From the NCBI GenBank assembly GCA_028283605.1, contig JAPWKH010000008.1:186001-250000 (forward strand): 64,000 bases of DNA, given 5' to 3'. Positions within the stretch are counted from its first letter, which is position 1. Every line of letters begins with the position of its first letter. The notes beneath the pieces were generated by a model. The model did not search any database, had not been told where the DNA came from, and saw only the letters and a program-made list of their open reading frames with translations. This DNA comes from Arachidicoccus sp. Its GTDB lineage: Bacteria; Bacteroidota; Bacteroidia; Chitinophagales; Chitinophagaceae. The position numbers and the translations under genes were made by a program. Shown one piece after another: positions 27,192-35,519 of this stretch.

Positions 27192-27242
27192 AAGAGAGAT
27201 GTAGAATTATCAAAAACAATTGAACAATAAAGCAAGTAAACA

Positions 27243-27695
27243 ATGAGTTTAGAAACAGAAATAATGACACGCATGAAAGATGCGATGAAAGCTAAAGATG
27301 AAGACACTTTGCGTGGGCTGCGCGCTATCAAAGCAGAAATAATCAAAGCGAAAACTGAACCCGGCGCAAATGGCGCGGTTTCGGAAGAAGGCGAATTGAA
27401 ACTATTGCAGCGCTTGGTAAAACAGCGCAAGGATTCGCTTGAAATATTTGAGAAGCAAAACCGGGAAGATTTAGCGCAAAAAGAAAGAGCGGAAATAAAT
27501 GTGATTGAACAATTTTTACCCAAGCAACTTAACGAAGATGAGGTGCGTACTGCATTACAGCAAATAATTACTGAAACCGGTGCAGCATCGCCCGCGGACA
27601 TGGGTAAAGTAATGGGTGCAGCCACCAAACAGCTTTCCGGAAAAGCAGATGGCAAACTTATTGCTTCTATCGTGAAAGAACTTTTAAGTAAATAA
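27243..27695 (+). CDS. GatB/YqeY domain protein
   Basis: 150 residues, the full YqeY size. Helical protein opening 'SLETEIMTRMKDAMKAKDEDTLRGLRAIKAEI' with the 'VKQRKDSLEIFEKQNREDLAQKERAEINVIEQFLPKQL' core and C-terminal 'DMGKVMGAATKQLSGKADGKLI'. Related to the tail domain of the Asp/Glu-tRNA amidotransferase subunit B, which suggests tRNA contact, but the function is not settled. Its stop is immediately followed by the cvpA-like start. Confidence 0.95.
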   Translation: MSLETEIMTRMKDAMKAKDEDTLRGLRAIKAEIIKAKTEPGANGAVSEEGELKLLQRLVKQRKDSLEIFEKQNREDLAQKERAEINVIEQFLPKQLNEDEVRTALQQIITETGAASPADMGKVMGAATKQLSGKADGKLIASIVKELLSK

Positions 27696-28232
27696 ATGAG
27701 CATAGATTTCATCGCACTTATTCTATTGGCATTTGCTATATTTAAAGGCTATAAGCAAGGCGCTATTGTAGCAATATGTTCCTATCTGGCAATACTGATA
27801 GGCCTCGCGGCGGCGGTAAAATTTTCCGTTGTGGTAGCAGGTTACCTCACACAAAACGGAGTAAGGGGCAAATGGATTTCTTTTATTTCATTTCTTCTGG
27901 TTTTGGTTGTGGTAATATTTATTGTACGATGGATTGCAGGGCTTATTCAGAAGCTGGTAGAAACAGTATTGATGGGCTGGGCAAATAGAATTGCAGGTAT
28001 CATTTTATATACCTTACTTTACATGACGGTATTTAGTGTGTTGCTTTTTTATATTCATAAAATAGGATTAATAAAAGACACCACATTGCTAAGTTCACTT
28101 ACTTATCCGTACATAAAAAATTTAGGCCCTTGGCTTATTGATAATTTCGGAAAAATAATCCCATTGTTTAAGAATATGTTCTCAGACCTGGCAAATTTTT
28201 TCGGAAATGTTGCAACAAAGATTTCACATTAG
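27696..28232 (+). CDS. CvpA-family inner membrane protein
   Basis: 178 residues with four hydrophobic segments: 'FIALILLAFAIFKGYKQGAIVAI', 'LAILIGLAAAVKFSVVVAGYL', 'ISFISFLLVLVVVIFIVRWIAGLI' and 'GIILYTLLYMTVFSVLLFYIH'. This is the CvpA/colicin V production protein pattern. Homologues affect envelope integrity. It starts directly after the YqeY stop, so both are on one transcript. Confidence 0.93.
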   Translation: MSIDFIALILLAFAIFKGYKQGAIVAICSYLAILIGLAAAVKFSVVVAGYLTQNGVRGKWISFISFLLVLVVVIFIVRWIAGLIQKLVETVLMGWANRIAGIILYTLLYMTVFSVLLFYIHKIGLIKDTTLLSSLTYPYIKNLGPWLIDNFGKIIPLFKNMFSDLANFFGNVATKISH

Positions 28233-28298
28233 AAAATAAGGGTATTGTATTTTTACTTTTACTTTTTATTTTTATCGCTTGAATGATGTTTATTTGTA

Positions 28299-29084
28299 AT
28301 GTTGAATGAAGAGTACACGACTAATATGAGTTACGAAATAAAACAAAAAGATAAATTTAATTATATAGACGAGGGGCAAGGCGAAATATTGGTTTTGTTT
28401 CACGGACTATTTGGAGCGCTCAGCAATTTCAGGGCATTGATAGAATATTTCAATAGAAAATACAGGGTAATTGTTCCCACATTACCATTGCTCGATTTAG
28501 ATTTGCTGAATACAACAGTTGCCGGGTTGCAAAAATATGTAAATCGTTTTTTTGAAAAATTAGATTTACAAAATGTTCATTTGCTGGGAAATTCCCTTGG
28601 CGGCCATGTGGCGCTGATGCAAATTTTAAAACATCCGGAAAGAATAAAAACGCTTACCCTTACAGGCAGCTCCGGATTGTTTGAAAACGGAATGGGCGAC
28701 ACTTATCCAAAACGAGGCGACAGGGAATACATTCGCAAAAAAACCGAATTTACGTTTTACGATCCCGCAATGGCAAGTGAAGAGCTGGTGGACGAAGTAT
28801 TTGAAATTACCAATAACAGATTAAAAGTTATTAAAATCATTGCATTGGCAAAAAGTGCTATACGACACAATCTTGGCGATGAACTGAAAAGCATACGACA
28901 GCCCACGTGCCTGATATGGGGAAACAACGACAACGTAACACCGCCTTTTGTTGCGGAAGAATTTCATAAACTGATTCCTAATTCGGAACTTTATTTTATT
29001 GATAAATGCGGGCATGCGCCAATGATGGAAGTGCCGGAAGAATTTAATGGAATTCTGGAAAAATTTTTAGAAAAAAATACATAA
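28299..29084 (+). CDS. Alpha/beta hydrolase
   Basis: 261 residues from the first ATG; a second ATG at 28326 ('MSYEIKQKDKFNYIDEG') fits the family start better. The oxyanion region is 'VLFHGLFGALSNF', the nucleophile elbow 'LLGNSLGGHVAL' (Ser), the acid 'LIWGNNDNVTPP' (Asp) and the base 'DKCGHAPMMEVPEEF' (His): a complete Ser-Asp-His triad. Cytoplasmic esterase or hydrolase of unknown substrate. It is followed after 11 bp by the CBS protein gene. Confidence 0.93.
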   Translation: MLNEEYTTNMSYEIKQKDKFNYIDEGQGEILVLFHGLFGALSNFRALIEYFNRKYRVIVPTLPLLDLDLLNTTVAGLQKYVNRFFEKLDLQNVHLLGNSLGGHVALMQILKHPERIKTLTLTGSSGLFENGMGDTYPKRGDREYIRKKTEFTFYDPAMASEELVDEVFEITNNRLKVIKIIALAKSAIRHNLGDELKSIRQPTCLIWGNNDNVTPPFVAEEFHKLIPNSELYFIDKCGHAPMMEVPEEFNGILEKFLEKNT

Positions 29085-29095
29085 AAATATCCTTC

Positions 29096-29758
29096 ATGTT
29101 ATGTTCACACGTCTTAGCTGCCGGTTATCCCACGCTCGATTTGCACGAGAGTACGGTAGAAGATGTGCTTGCATTACAAGAAGAAAAGAATATATTATCT
29201 TTTCCTGTTTTGGATAATGAAGAGCTTATTGGCATTTTATCTGTAAAAGATGTTCTTCATCTGCCCGAAAGCACAATCATAAATTCGTTACAGCACCTTT
29301 ATTTCAAATCTGTTGTTTCCGAAAACGATTTTTTTTATACTGCGCTGCGTGTTATGAACATTACGGACAATATTGTTCCGGTCACAGATATTTACAACAA
29401 GTACAGAGGTACAATTTCACAACAATCATTATTGCAGGCCTTACATACATTTTTGGATATCTCAACCGGCAATGATGGCATTATAGTTATGGAAATAAAT
29501 AAAATCAATTATTCATTTTCCGAAATTGCGAGGCTTGTTGAATCTTGCAAAGCAAATATCTTACAACTGAATACTTACTTCGATACACAAAATGAATTGT
29601 TTATCATTACCATTAAAGTCAATCGCAGCAATATCTCCGAGATAGTTTCCACATTGCAGCGGCACGATTATCTTATAACATATTATTTCGGCGAAGAAAA
29701 ATTTGAAAACGAGATAAAACGCAACTATGATGAACTGATGAATTATCTCAATATTTAA
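29096..29758 (+). CDS. CBS-domain protein with C-terminal ACT-like domain
   Basis: 220 residues. Two N-terminal CBS motifs: 'TVEDVLALQEEKNILSFPVLDNEELIGILSVKDVLHL' and 'DFFYTALRVMNITDNIVPVTDIYNKYRGTISQQSLLQAL'. The last ~90 residues ('GIIVMEINKINYSFSEIARLVESCKANIL') look like an ACT/regulatory ferredoxin-like fold. CBS pairs bind adenine nucleotides, so a regulatory or sensor role is likely, target unknown. Probably co-transcribed with the hydrolase upstream. Confidence 0.85.
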   Translation: MLCSHVLAAGYPTLDLHESTVEDVLALQEEKNILSFPVLDNEELIGILSVKDVLHLPESTIINSLQHLYFKSVVSENDFFYTALRVMNITDNIVPVTDIYNKYRGTISQQSLLQALHTFLDISTGNDGIIVMEINKINYSFSEIARLVESCKANILQLNTYFDTQNELFIITIKVNRSNISEIVSTLQRHDYLITYYFGEEKFENEIKRNYDELMNYLNI

Positions 29759-29841
29759 TATTTCTTTATCCAAAAAAATTATATTGGTATAATAATTGAA
29801 TATTATTTTGCATTGTCCAATATGATAAAATAATAAATTAT

Positions 29842-29912
29842 GAAATGAGCCACAAGAATCTTGCAAACCCGAAGTAATGATGATTTTGGCAAATTCCATT
29901 CAACCATTAAAA
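29842..29912 (+). repeat. Dispersed ~70-bp intergenic repeat, copy B
   Basis: Starts GAAATGAGCCACAAGAATCT and continues AATGATGATTTTGGCAAATT and CCATT, parallel to copy A at 20088-20155. It ends 18 bases before the OmpA-family gene, in the same orientation relative to its downstream gene as copy A. Confidence 0.65.
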
Positions 29913-29930
29913 ACCTAAAAAAATATACGA

Positions 29931-30629
29931 ATGAAAAAAATTAAATTCTCATTGATTGTATTGTTGGCTGTAGCCGTTTTTGCATCTTCTTGTAATGCAT
30001 ATAAAAATGCCAACCGCAGTGAGCGCGGGGCAGCTATTGGCGTAGGTGGGGGCGCAGTTGCAGGTGGCATTATAGGCAAAATTTCCGGTAATACTGCATT
30101 GGGCTCAATTATTGGCGCTGTGGTAGGCGGGGGCGCCGGCTATATTATAGGTAAAAAAATGGATCAGCAGGCCGAAGATATCAAAACGCAAGTTCCCGAT
30201 GCTAAAGTGCAGCGTGTGGAAGAAGGTATTGTAGTTGAATTTTCAAGTAAAGTTTTATTTGGCTTTGACCAGTATAGTTTGACAGACGCTTCTAAGCAAA
30301 CACTCGGCAATTTGATTACTGTATTGAATAAATATCCGCAAACCAATCTTGAAGTACAAGGCCATACCGACAGTACAGGTACCGAATCTTACAATATGAA
30401 TTTGTCTGTTCAAAGGGCTACTTCAGTTGCGAATTATTTAAAGCAAAATGGTGTTGATGCTTCGCGTTTAACAGTAAAAGGATATGGTGAGGCAGATCCC
30501 GCATATACCAATAGTACTCAGGAAGGCCGCGAGCAAAATAGAAGAGTCGACTTCCTTATTACGGCAAATCAGCAAATGAAAAATGATGCAAACCGCCAGG
30601 CACAACAGCAAGGAACGAACGGGCAATAA
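29931..30629 (+). CDS. OmpA-family outer membrane lipoprotein with glycine zipper
   Basis: 232 residues. Lipoprotein signal 'MKKIKFSLIVLLAVAVFASSC', then a glycine-zipper membrane segment ('GAAIGVGGGAVAGGIIGKISG', 'GSIIGAVVGGGAGYIIGKKMD'), then a peptidoglycan-binding OmpA domain with 'LEVQGHTDSTGTESYNMNLSVQRATSVANYL' and 'GREQNRRVDFLI'. This is the YiaD-type architecture, tethering outer membrane to peptidoglycan. It ends in a Gln/Asn-rich tail and is followed by a strong terminator. Confidence 0.96.
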   Translation: MKKIKFSLIVLLAVAVFASSCNAYKNANRSERGAAIGVGGGAVAGGIIGKISGNTALGSIIGAVVGGGAGYIIGKKMDQQAEDIKTQVPDAKVQRVEEGIVVEFSSKVLFGFDQYSLTDASKQTLGNLITVLNKYPQTNLEVQGHTDSTGTESYNMNLSVQRATSVANYLKQNGVDASRLTVKGYGEADPAYTNSTQEGREQNRRVDFLITANQQMKNDANRQAQQQGTNGQ

Positions 30630-30647
30630 AGCCTTTTTGATATGATT

Positions 30648-30689
30648 AATAAAAAATGCCCGGCGATTATTGTACGGACATTTTTTATT
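30648..30689. terminator. Terminator after the OmpA-family gene
   Basis: AATAAAAAATGCCCG and CGGACATTTTTTATT form a 15-bp stem with one mismatch. The arms are A-run and T-run, so it works in both directions; it separates the OmpA gene from the convergent DUF4252 cluster. Confidence 0.85.
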
Positions 30690-30706
30690 GAAATGATTAT
30701 TTCATT

Positions 30707-31216
30707 TCATTGCTTTGCAATACTGAATTTTCCATTGCCAAATTTGTTGGAAAGGTTTCCAATCTCATCTATATTGATTTTTCCTGTTACATGAACAATA
30801 GAAATTTCATCATTGCTATCGACCATCAATACACAGTCTTTCACGATATTGTCATTTTGAATTTTGCCCAGAATATGCACTCTGTCGCCATCGGATTTTA
30901 CAAACATTAATTCATCATATCCATCTTTGACAAGATCAGATTGCAGCTGTTTCATATCGTGATGCACATTTGATTGCTCCGAATGAATATCAAAATCAAG
31001 CACGTCAACGGAATGAATTTTTCTCAAAAATCGTGTATCGTCATTACCTTTCGGAATAAACGGATGTGCCAATGCCATCAGGAAACTACCAATGTGAACA
31101 TAGTCGGCAGATGGCGTTCTTCGGTATTTATGAACAAATCTGCTTAAAGATTTTTGTGCGAACATATTCGTTGAAACACTAATGAACAGTATAATTATTA
31201 GCAAATTTTTTTTCAT
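30707..31216 (-). CDS. DUF4252-family secreted protein (paralogue 3)
   Basis: 169 residues with signal peptide 'MKKNLLIIILFISVSTNMFAQ'. The C-terminal part has the DUF4252 pattern 'LVKDGYDELMFVKSDGDRVHILGK' and 'IVHVTGKINIDEIGNL', parallel to its two upstream paralogues. Family function is unknown; members are small secreted proteins usually linked to ECF sigma factors in Bacteroidota. It is last in the unit, 11 bp after paralogue 2. Confidence 0.82.
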   Translation of the reverse strand: MKKNLLIIILFISVSTNMFAQKSLSRFVHKYRRTPSADYVHIGSFLMALAHPFIPKGNDDTRFLRKIHSVDVLDFDIHSEQSNVHHDMKQLQSDLVKDGYDELMFVKSDGDRVHILGKIQNDNIVKDCVLMVDSNDEISIVHVTGKINIDEIGNLSNKFGNGKFSIAKQ

Positions 31217-31227
31217 AAACTATGATT

Positions 31228-31758
31228 TTAGTTATTTGTTATTGATATTTCTTTTTTAGTAGCAGCAACTATATTTTCAATGTCTTCTTTTGAAATAATT
31301 CCATGAGCATGTGCAATAGTTCCTTTGCCTATAAATAAAACAAAATCATTTATTGAATCTTTATTACCTTCTTTTTCCAACAATGTTATTTTGCCTTTGT
31401 CGGCAAGTTTTAAGTTGAGCATTTCTGTATAATTATCTGCAATCAATTGACTCTTTAAGCCTTGAAATATTGTTTGTCTCGCCATCCCTGTATCTTTAAA
31501 ATTATCCATGATATGAACAGAATCTAATTTTTGTAAAGCGTTTATAATCTGAGATAAAAATTCAGGATATTTTGCTTTTGCCGAATCAGGCACGCCTGTA
31601 ACTATTTCGTTAGACAAGGTTGAGCCACTAAAAGCTCGAACGTCTGCTTTTCCATTTGCATTGTACACATTGATAAAATCGTTTATGAGTGATTTTTGTG
31701 CTTTGCCGATTGTTGCGCTTAATAATAATATTGCCGTGATTAAAATTTTATTATGCAT
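31228..31758 (-). CDS. DUF4252-family secreted protein (paralogue 2)
   Basis: 176 residues with signal peptide 'MHNKILITAILLLSATIGKAQ'. The equivalent motifs are more diverged: 'LIADNYTEMLNLKLADKGKITLLEK' and 'IAHAHGIISKEDIENI'. Same size and gene order as its neighbours, so a tandem duplicate. Predicted periplasmic; function unknown. Confidence 0.78.
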   Translation of the reverse strand: MHNKILITAILLLSATIGKAQKSLINDFINVYNANGKADVRAFSGSTLSNEIVTGVPDSAKAKYPEFLSQIINALQKLDSVHIMDNFKDTGMARQTIFQGLKSQLIADNYTEMLNLKLADKGKITLLEKEGNKDSINDFVLFIGKGTIAHAHGIISKEDIENIVAATKKEISITNN

Positions 31759-31784
31759 GGTTTTTAGTTTTAAAGTTTGGTATT

Positions 31785-32309
31785 TTATTTTTTCTTCTTA
31801 ATATTTTTCAGCTTATCCATGTCTTGGATATTCAGCGTTTCGCCAAGTTTCGCAATCTTATCCAGATCAATATTTCCGGTAATGGACATCAGTACAAAGT
31901 CATCGTTGCTGCCTACGAGCATCAGCAATTCGGATATGATGTTATTATTTTCTTTTACAAGAAATTTTACATTGTCGCCTTCATCGCGCACGGTCATCAG
32001 CTCTTCGTAAGAAGCAATGTTAAGTTTGCGTGCAGCATCTTTATATATTTGCTGTGCATTCTTTTCTGTTTCGAGCAATCGCAAACTTGTGATCTGGCTG
32101 ATGGTTTGTTTTACATCCTGACCTACATCATTCCAATTAATTTTAGACATCATCTTAAACATTTTCGGGCTGATGGAAACGACCGTGAAATTATCATCGT
32201 TTTCATACTGACTGAAAAATTTATTGATGGCATCACTTTGTGAGAATGCTTGTGCACTCAGCAAGATAAGCGCTGCCAATAGAGCGATTATTTTTTTATA
32301 TTGTTTCAT
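31785..32309 (-). CDS. DUF4252-family secreted protein (paralogue 1)
   Basis: 174 residues from the ATG at 32309 ('MKQYKKIIALLAALILLSAQAFSQ' signal); the ORF track runs 16 codons further upstream without a signal. This is the clearest family member: 'NDDNFTVVSISPKMFKMM', 'YEELMTVRDEGDNVKFLVKENN', 'VLMSITGNIDLDKIAKLGETL'. The closing phrase 'SITGNIDLDKI' is shared with paralogue 3 ('VTGKINIDEI'). It follows the anti-sigma candidate by 90 bp. Confidence 0.88.
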   Translation of the reverse strand: MKQYKKIIALLAALILLSAQAFSQSDAINKFFSQYENDDNFTVVSISPKMFKMMSKINWNDVGQDVKQTISQITSLRLLETEKNAQQIYKDAARKLNIASYEELMTVRDEGDNVKFLVKENNNIISELLMLVGSNDDFVLMSITGNIDLDKIAKLGETLNIQDMDKLKNIKKKK

Positions 32310-32399
32310 ATATATATTAATTTTTATTTTTTTGAAATTGCTACGCTGCGCTCGCATTCACGGTGCATAACTGTCTAATAAATTACTAATTTTTAATTC

Positions 32400-32930
32400 T
32401 TAATTTTCTAATGCTTTATTCAATACATCCATTTTGGCAATGTTTTTTTCTGCCACATTCTTCCCTTTGTTCAAATGTCTGGAAATTAATGCCAATACGC
32501 GTTCCACCTCTTTCTTCGCATCTTCCGGATTATCGTAAGTATCTTTAATTTCAGTTTGAAAATTATCGGCTTGTATTATCTGCGCAATATTTTGTTCAGG
32601 AACAATTTTATTTCTTTCAACCGATTTATAAATAATTCCTGCCGCGCCAACCAACAGTAAAACGGCTGCCGCCACTCTTAGCCAATACAACTTAAATATT
32701 TTCACCGGCTTTCTTTCTTCATCGATTTTTGATAATATTTTTTCTTCAAAACCTTCGCTTGTTATCATTTCTTTTTCCGAAGAAAAATATTCCATCAAAG
32801 TTTTTATTGCTTCAAAATCCGCACTCAGATTGCCTTGCGCAAAATATCTTTTCAACAATTGCTCTTCTTCCAAAGATGTTTCGCCGGCCAGATATTTATC
32901 AGCTAATATTTTTATTTCGTTATAATCCAT
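32400..32930 (-). CDS. Membrane anti-sigma factor candidate
   Basis: 176 residues. N-terminal cytoplasmic part starts 'DYNEIKILADKYLAGETSLEEEQLLKRYF', a pattern common in Bacteroidota anti-sigma-like proteins. One membrane helix lies near residue 85-105 ('YWLRVAAAVLLLVGAAGIIY'), and a periplasmic tail follows. No zinc-binding HxxxCxxC motif is visible. Its start overlaps the end of the ECF sigma factor gene by 11 bases, so translation is coupled and the two probably act as a pair. Confidence 0.8.
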   Translation of the reverse strand: MDYNEIKILADKYLAGETSLEEEQLLKRYFAQGNLSADFEAIKTLMEYFSSEKEMITSEGFEEKILSKIDEERKPVKIFKLYWLRVAAAVLLLVGAAGIIYKSVERNKIVPEQNIAQIIQADNFQTEIKDTYDNPEDAKKEVERVLALISRHLNKGKNVAEKNIAKMDVLNKALEN

Positions 32931-33432
32931 GGTTCAATTGTTTTATCAGTTGTTGTTTTATAGTTGTCCTTGCGCGGTGAATATTTACCTTTACCTGTTC
33001 CAAAGAAATGCCCAGTAATGTGGCAATTTCCTGATAAGATTTTCCCTCAGTTTCGCGTAGTTGAATAGCCAAAAACTGCATCTCGGGCAATTGTTGCATG
33101 CTGCTTTGAATACAGCCGATAGCCTCTTTATTGACTGCCGATTCATAAGGATTTTTGTCAGCCGTTTGCAACTCCGAAATATTGTCCAGCGGCTGAAATG
33201 ATTGTTTATTCTTTCTGATCTTATCAATGCACAAATTGCGTGTCATTGCCATACAATAGCCTTCGTAATTATGTAACTTTATCCATTCATCGCGTTTATC
33301 CCAAATCTTCAGCAATACATCCTGCACAATATCTTCCGCTTCTTCCGCCTGCCGGACCATGCTGAAAGCCAGTCGCAACAATGTATCTTTAAGCGGCAAA
33401 ATTCGTTCTGTAAAAATTTGTGTCAGGTTCAT
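32920..33432 (-). CDS. ECF RNA polymerase sigma factor
   Basis: 170 residues. Region 2 reads 'LRLAFSMVRQAEEAEDIVQDVLLKIWDKRDEW'; region 4 reads 'LRETEGKSYQEIATLLGISLEQVKVNIHRARTTIKQQL', a helix-turn-helix. This is a standard sigma-70 family ECF factor. It heads an operon with an overlapping membrane anti-sigma candidate and three DUF4252 secreted proteins, which are likely its regulon or part of the signal-sensing apparatus. Confidence 0.96.
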   Translation of the reverse strand: MNLTQIFTERILPLKDTLLRLAFSMVRQAEEAEDIVQDVLLKIWDKRDEWIKLHNYEGYCMAMTRNLCIDKIRKNKQSFQPLDNISELQTADKNPYESAVNKEAIGCIQSSMQQLPEMQFLAIQLRETEGKSYQEIATLLGISLEQVKVNIHRARTTIKQQLIKQLNHGL

Positions 33433-33981
33433 TGTTATAAAGATGACGCATCACATTTAAATATGTTACAGCATTTTAGAATTATTTTTTAAAAAGAATA
33501 TTTGGGCGTATCTTCACTTAGCATTTGGGTGTCAGGCTATGTAGGAGTTCGCTGCACTACTTTGCACCGCTTCTCCGTTGCGCCCATGGGCTGGGCGCCA
33601 TGATAATTTCAATTGCAAAAAATAAAATCATAATATTCGATTATTTTTTATTCTTTAACTTTAATCCTAAGCAAATACGTCTCTCTTAATGTCTATATAA
33701 TTTTGGTAAACTTCCCTTTGAAGACATACAATATTTAAATGAGGCGAAAAAAGATTATTTGAATGTTAAAGACATTCAATGACTTTGAAATTGATACTGA
33801 AGAAACAGTCCGGTTTAAGTATAAAAAATGAATCTTGGTATTTGTGAATAAATAATGGTGGAATGCTCGATTTGCTTTATGCAAAGCATGTATAAGAAAG
33901 TGCGTTTGTTTTTATTTTTTCGATTTTTTCGCTTCCTAGGAGTTCATATAAACTTTAATAAACCCATTTAAAAATAAAAAA
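33433..33981. other. Intergenic region between the sigma factor and T9SS protein genes
   Basis: 549 bases with no supportable gene. It contains an unusually GC-rich island (about 33530-33600) with a strong hairpin at 33580-33598 and a TGCTTT/AAAGCA stem near 33870-33890. It must also hold promoters for two divergent genes, but I find no clear TAnnTTTG pair. Confidence 0.5.
33580..33598. repeat. GC-rich hairpin
   Basis: GCGCCCA-tgggc-TGGGCGC, a 7-bp perfect GC stem inside an otherwise AT-rich gap. Purpose unknown; the base composition differs sharply from the flanks. Confidence 0.5.
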
Positions 33982-35403
33982 ATGAGAACACTTGTCTTTA
34001 TCAAATGCAGACATGCAAGGTTAAAGTGTATTATGTTTTCTTTCATGAGCCTTATCGGTATACAACAATCCCATGCCCAGGCTTATTTTAATTCGGATAC
34101 GACTTTAGCTTCAGGAATATATAATGTGTCCGGGTGGGCAGCAGGGACTACTATTACTATTCCTGCAGGGAATACGGTTACTATTAATTGTGCCTATGGC
34201 AATGGTAATTTGATTATTAATGGTACATTAAATTTAAGTGCAACATCATTTGGAATGGCTGGAACACTTACTTTAGGAGCGGATGCAGTATGCACCACAG
34301 CAGGTTCGGCACAATTCCAGGGGGCACGTACTTATGGTGCGGGTTCCCAAATGACCGTAAATGGCACTATGACCGTTGCCGATGTACCATTAAACATGTA
34401 TGCGAAATCGGCTGCAATTGTTCATGGTGATTACACTAATAATATTAGCTCCAGCGGCACCAATAATATTTCATTATATGACAGTGCACGGATAGTTGCA
34501 GACGGAAATATAGTACTGAATGGAAGTCATCTTCAGCTAGATACTCGATGCCTTGTGAAATCGGGTGCAAATATGAATTTTAATAATGGAAACAGTACTA
34601 TATCTGGAAATGTTGTATGCGGAGGAACTCTCAAATTCAGTACCCCTAACATTATATTAAATTGCGCTAATGTTACAACTGTAAATTTGGATAATGAAGC
34701 AGAAAGCGGAACATTGAGCGGTACCGGTCTTATCGTTGTTACAGGGAGTTTTACAGGGGATGGAAATTCGCTTACAAATAGCAGCAGCATTGTGCTTAAT
34801 GCTGCCAATATAGGCACAGGAGGTAATCCGGGCAGCGCTACGATAGGGACAACAGGCCCATGCACCCAGTCCCTTCCCATTTTATTATCTGCATTTGATG
34901 CGGCCGCCTACGGCACAAGCATCAAACTCTCCTGGATAACAATAACCGAGCTTAATAATAAAGGGTTTGCTATAGAGAGAAGTGCTAATGGCAATGATTA
35001 CACACAAATTGCCTTCATAGATAGTAAAGCTGCAAATGGTAATAGTAGTGTTCCACTTAACTATACCTATACAGATAGTACTCCCTTGCCAGGGTACAAC
35101 TATTACAGATTGAGACAGGAGGATATAAATGACATATCGGCATATTATGTTTTAAAGCAACCTGTTAGGTACAACGGCACATCTATCAGTATATATCCTT
35201 CACCTGCCACGTCTACACTGAATATTGTGGGTATAGATGTCAATTCCAAATACAGTATCAGGATATTGAATATTAATGGAAAAGCTTTACTCACATCCAC
35301 AACAAACAAGATCGATATAACTTCACTGGCTGCCGGTATTTACTTTGTGCAAATCGTAAACGACAATAATATAGAAAAGGTTTTTAAATTTATTAAAGAG
35401 TAA
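33982..35403 (+). CDS. Secreted surface protein with T9SS type A sorting domain
   Basis: 473 residues. A long N-terminal signal region ends '..GIQQSHAQ'. Residues ~25-290 are Gly/Asn/Thr-rich repeats of short beta-strands (such as 'GNGNLIINGTLNLSATSFGMAGTLTLG'), as in right-handed beta-helix adhesins. Residues ~300-390 form a beta-sandwich ('LPILLSAFDAAAYGTSIKLSWITITELNNKGFAIERS'). The last ~75 residues are a type A sorting tag ('SIYPSPATSTLNIV', 'IDITSLAAGIYFVQIVNDN'). It is therefore predicted to be exported by the type IX system and attached to the surface. No catalytic motif seen. Confidence 0.88.
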   Translation: MRTLVFIKCRHARLKCIMFSFMSLIGIQQSHAQAYFNSDTTLASGIYNVSGWAAGTTITIPAGNTVTINCAYGNGNLIINGTLNLSATSFGMAGTLTLGADAVCTTAGSAQFQGARTYGAGSQMTVNGTMTVADVPLNMYAKSAAIVHGDYTNNISSSGTNNISLYDSARIVADGNIVLNGSHLQLDTRCLVKSGANMNFNNGNSTISGNVVCGGTLKFSTPNIILNCANVTTVNLDNEAESGTLSGTGLIVVTGSFTGDGNSLTNSSSIVLNAANIGTGGNPGSATIGTTGPCTQSLPILLSAFDAAAYGTSIKLSWITITELNNKGFAIERSANGNDYTQIAFIDSKAANGNSSVPLNYTYTDSTPLPGYNYYRLRQEDINDISAYYVLKQPVRYNGTSISIYPSPATSTLNIVGIDVNSKYSIRILNINGKALLTSTTNKIDITSLAAGIYFVQIVNDNNIEKVFKFIKE

Positions 35404-35519
35404 TTTTTATAAATCAACCGTCAAATATATTCTTGGTCATTATGAATAAATTTTTTTATACATGCTGAATGTATTACACGGATTCATATCAAACTAAGTA
35501 GGGGCACATTTTATATAAT

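Noticed and set aside
27164-27712. 182-codon minus-strand ORF over the YqeY gene
   Set aside because: Ser-rich antisense translation of a biased gene; not a real protein.
29561-29899. Minus-strand ORF over the end of the CBS gene and repeat copy B
   Set aside because: Antisense of the CBS gene plus the intergenic repeat; no support as a gene.
32335-32365. Possible repeat shared with the GC-rich island at 33541-33570
   Set aside because: Only a loose similarity of GCTGC and GGTGC words; it does not align well enough to claim a family.
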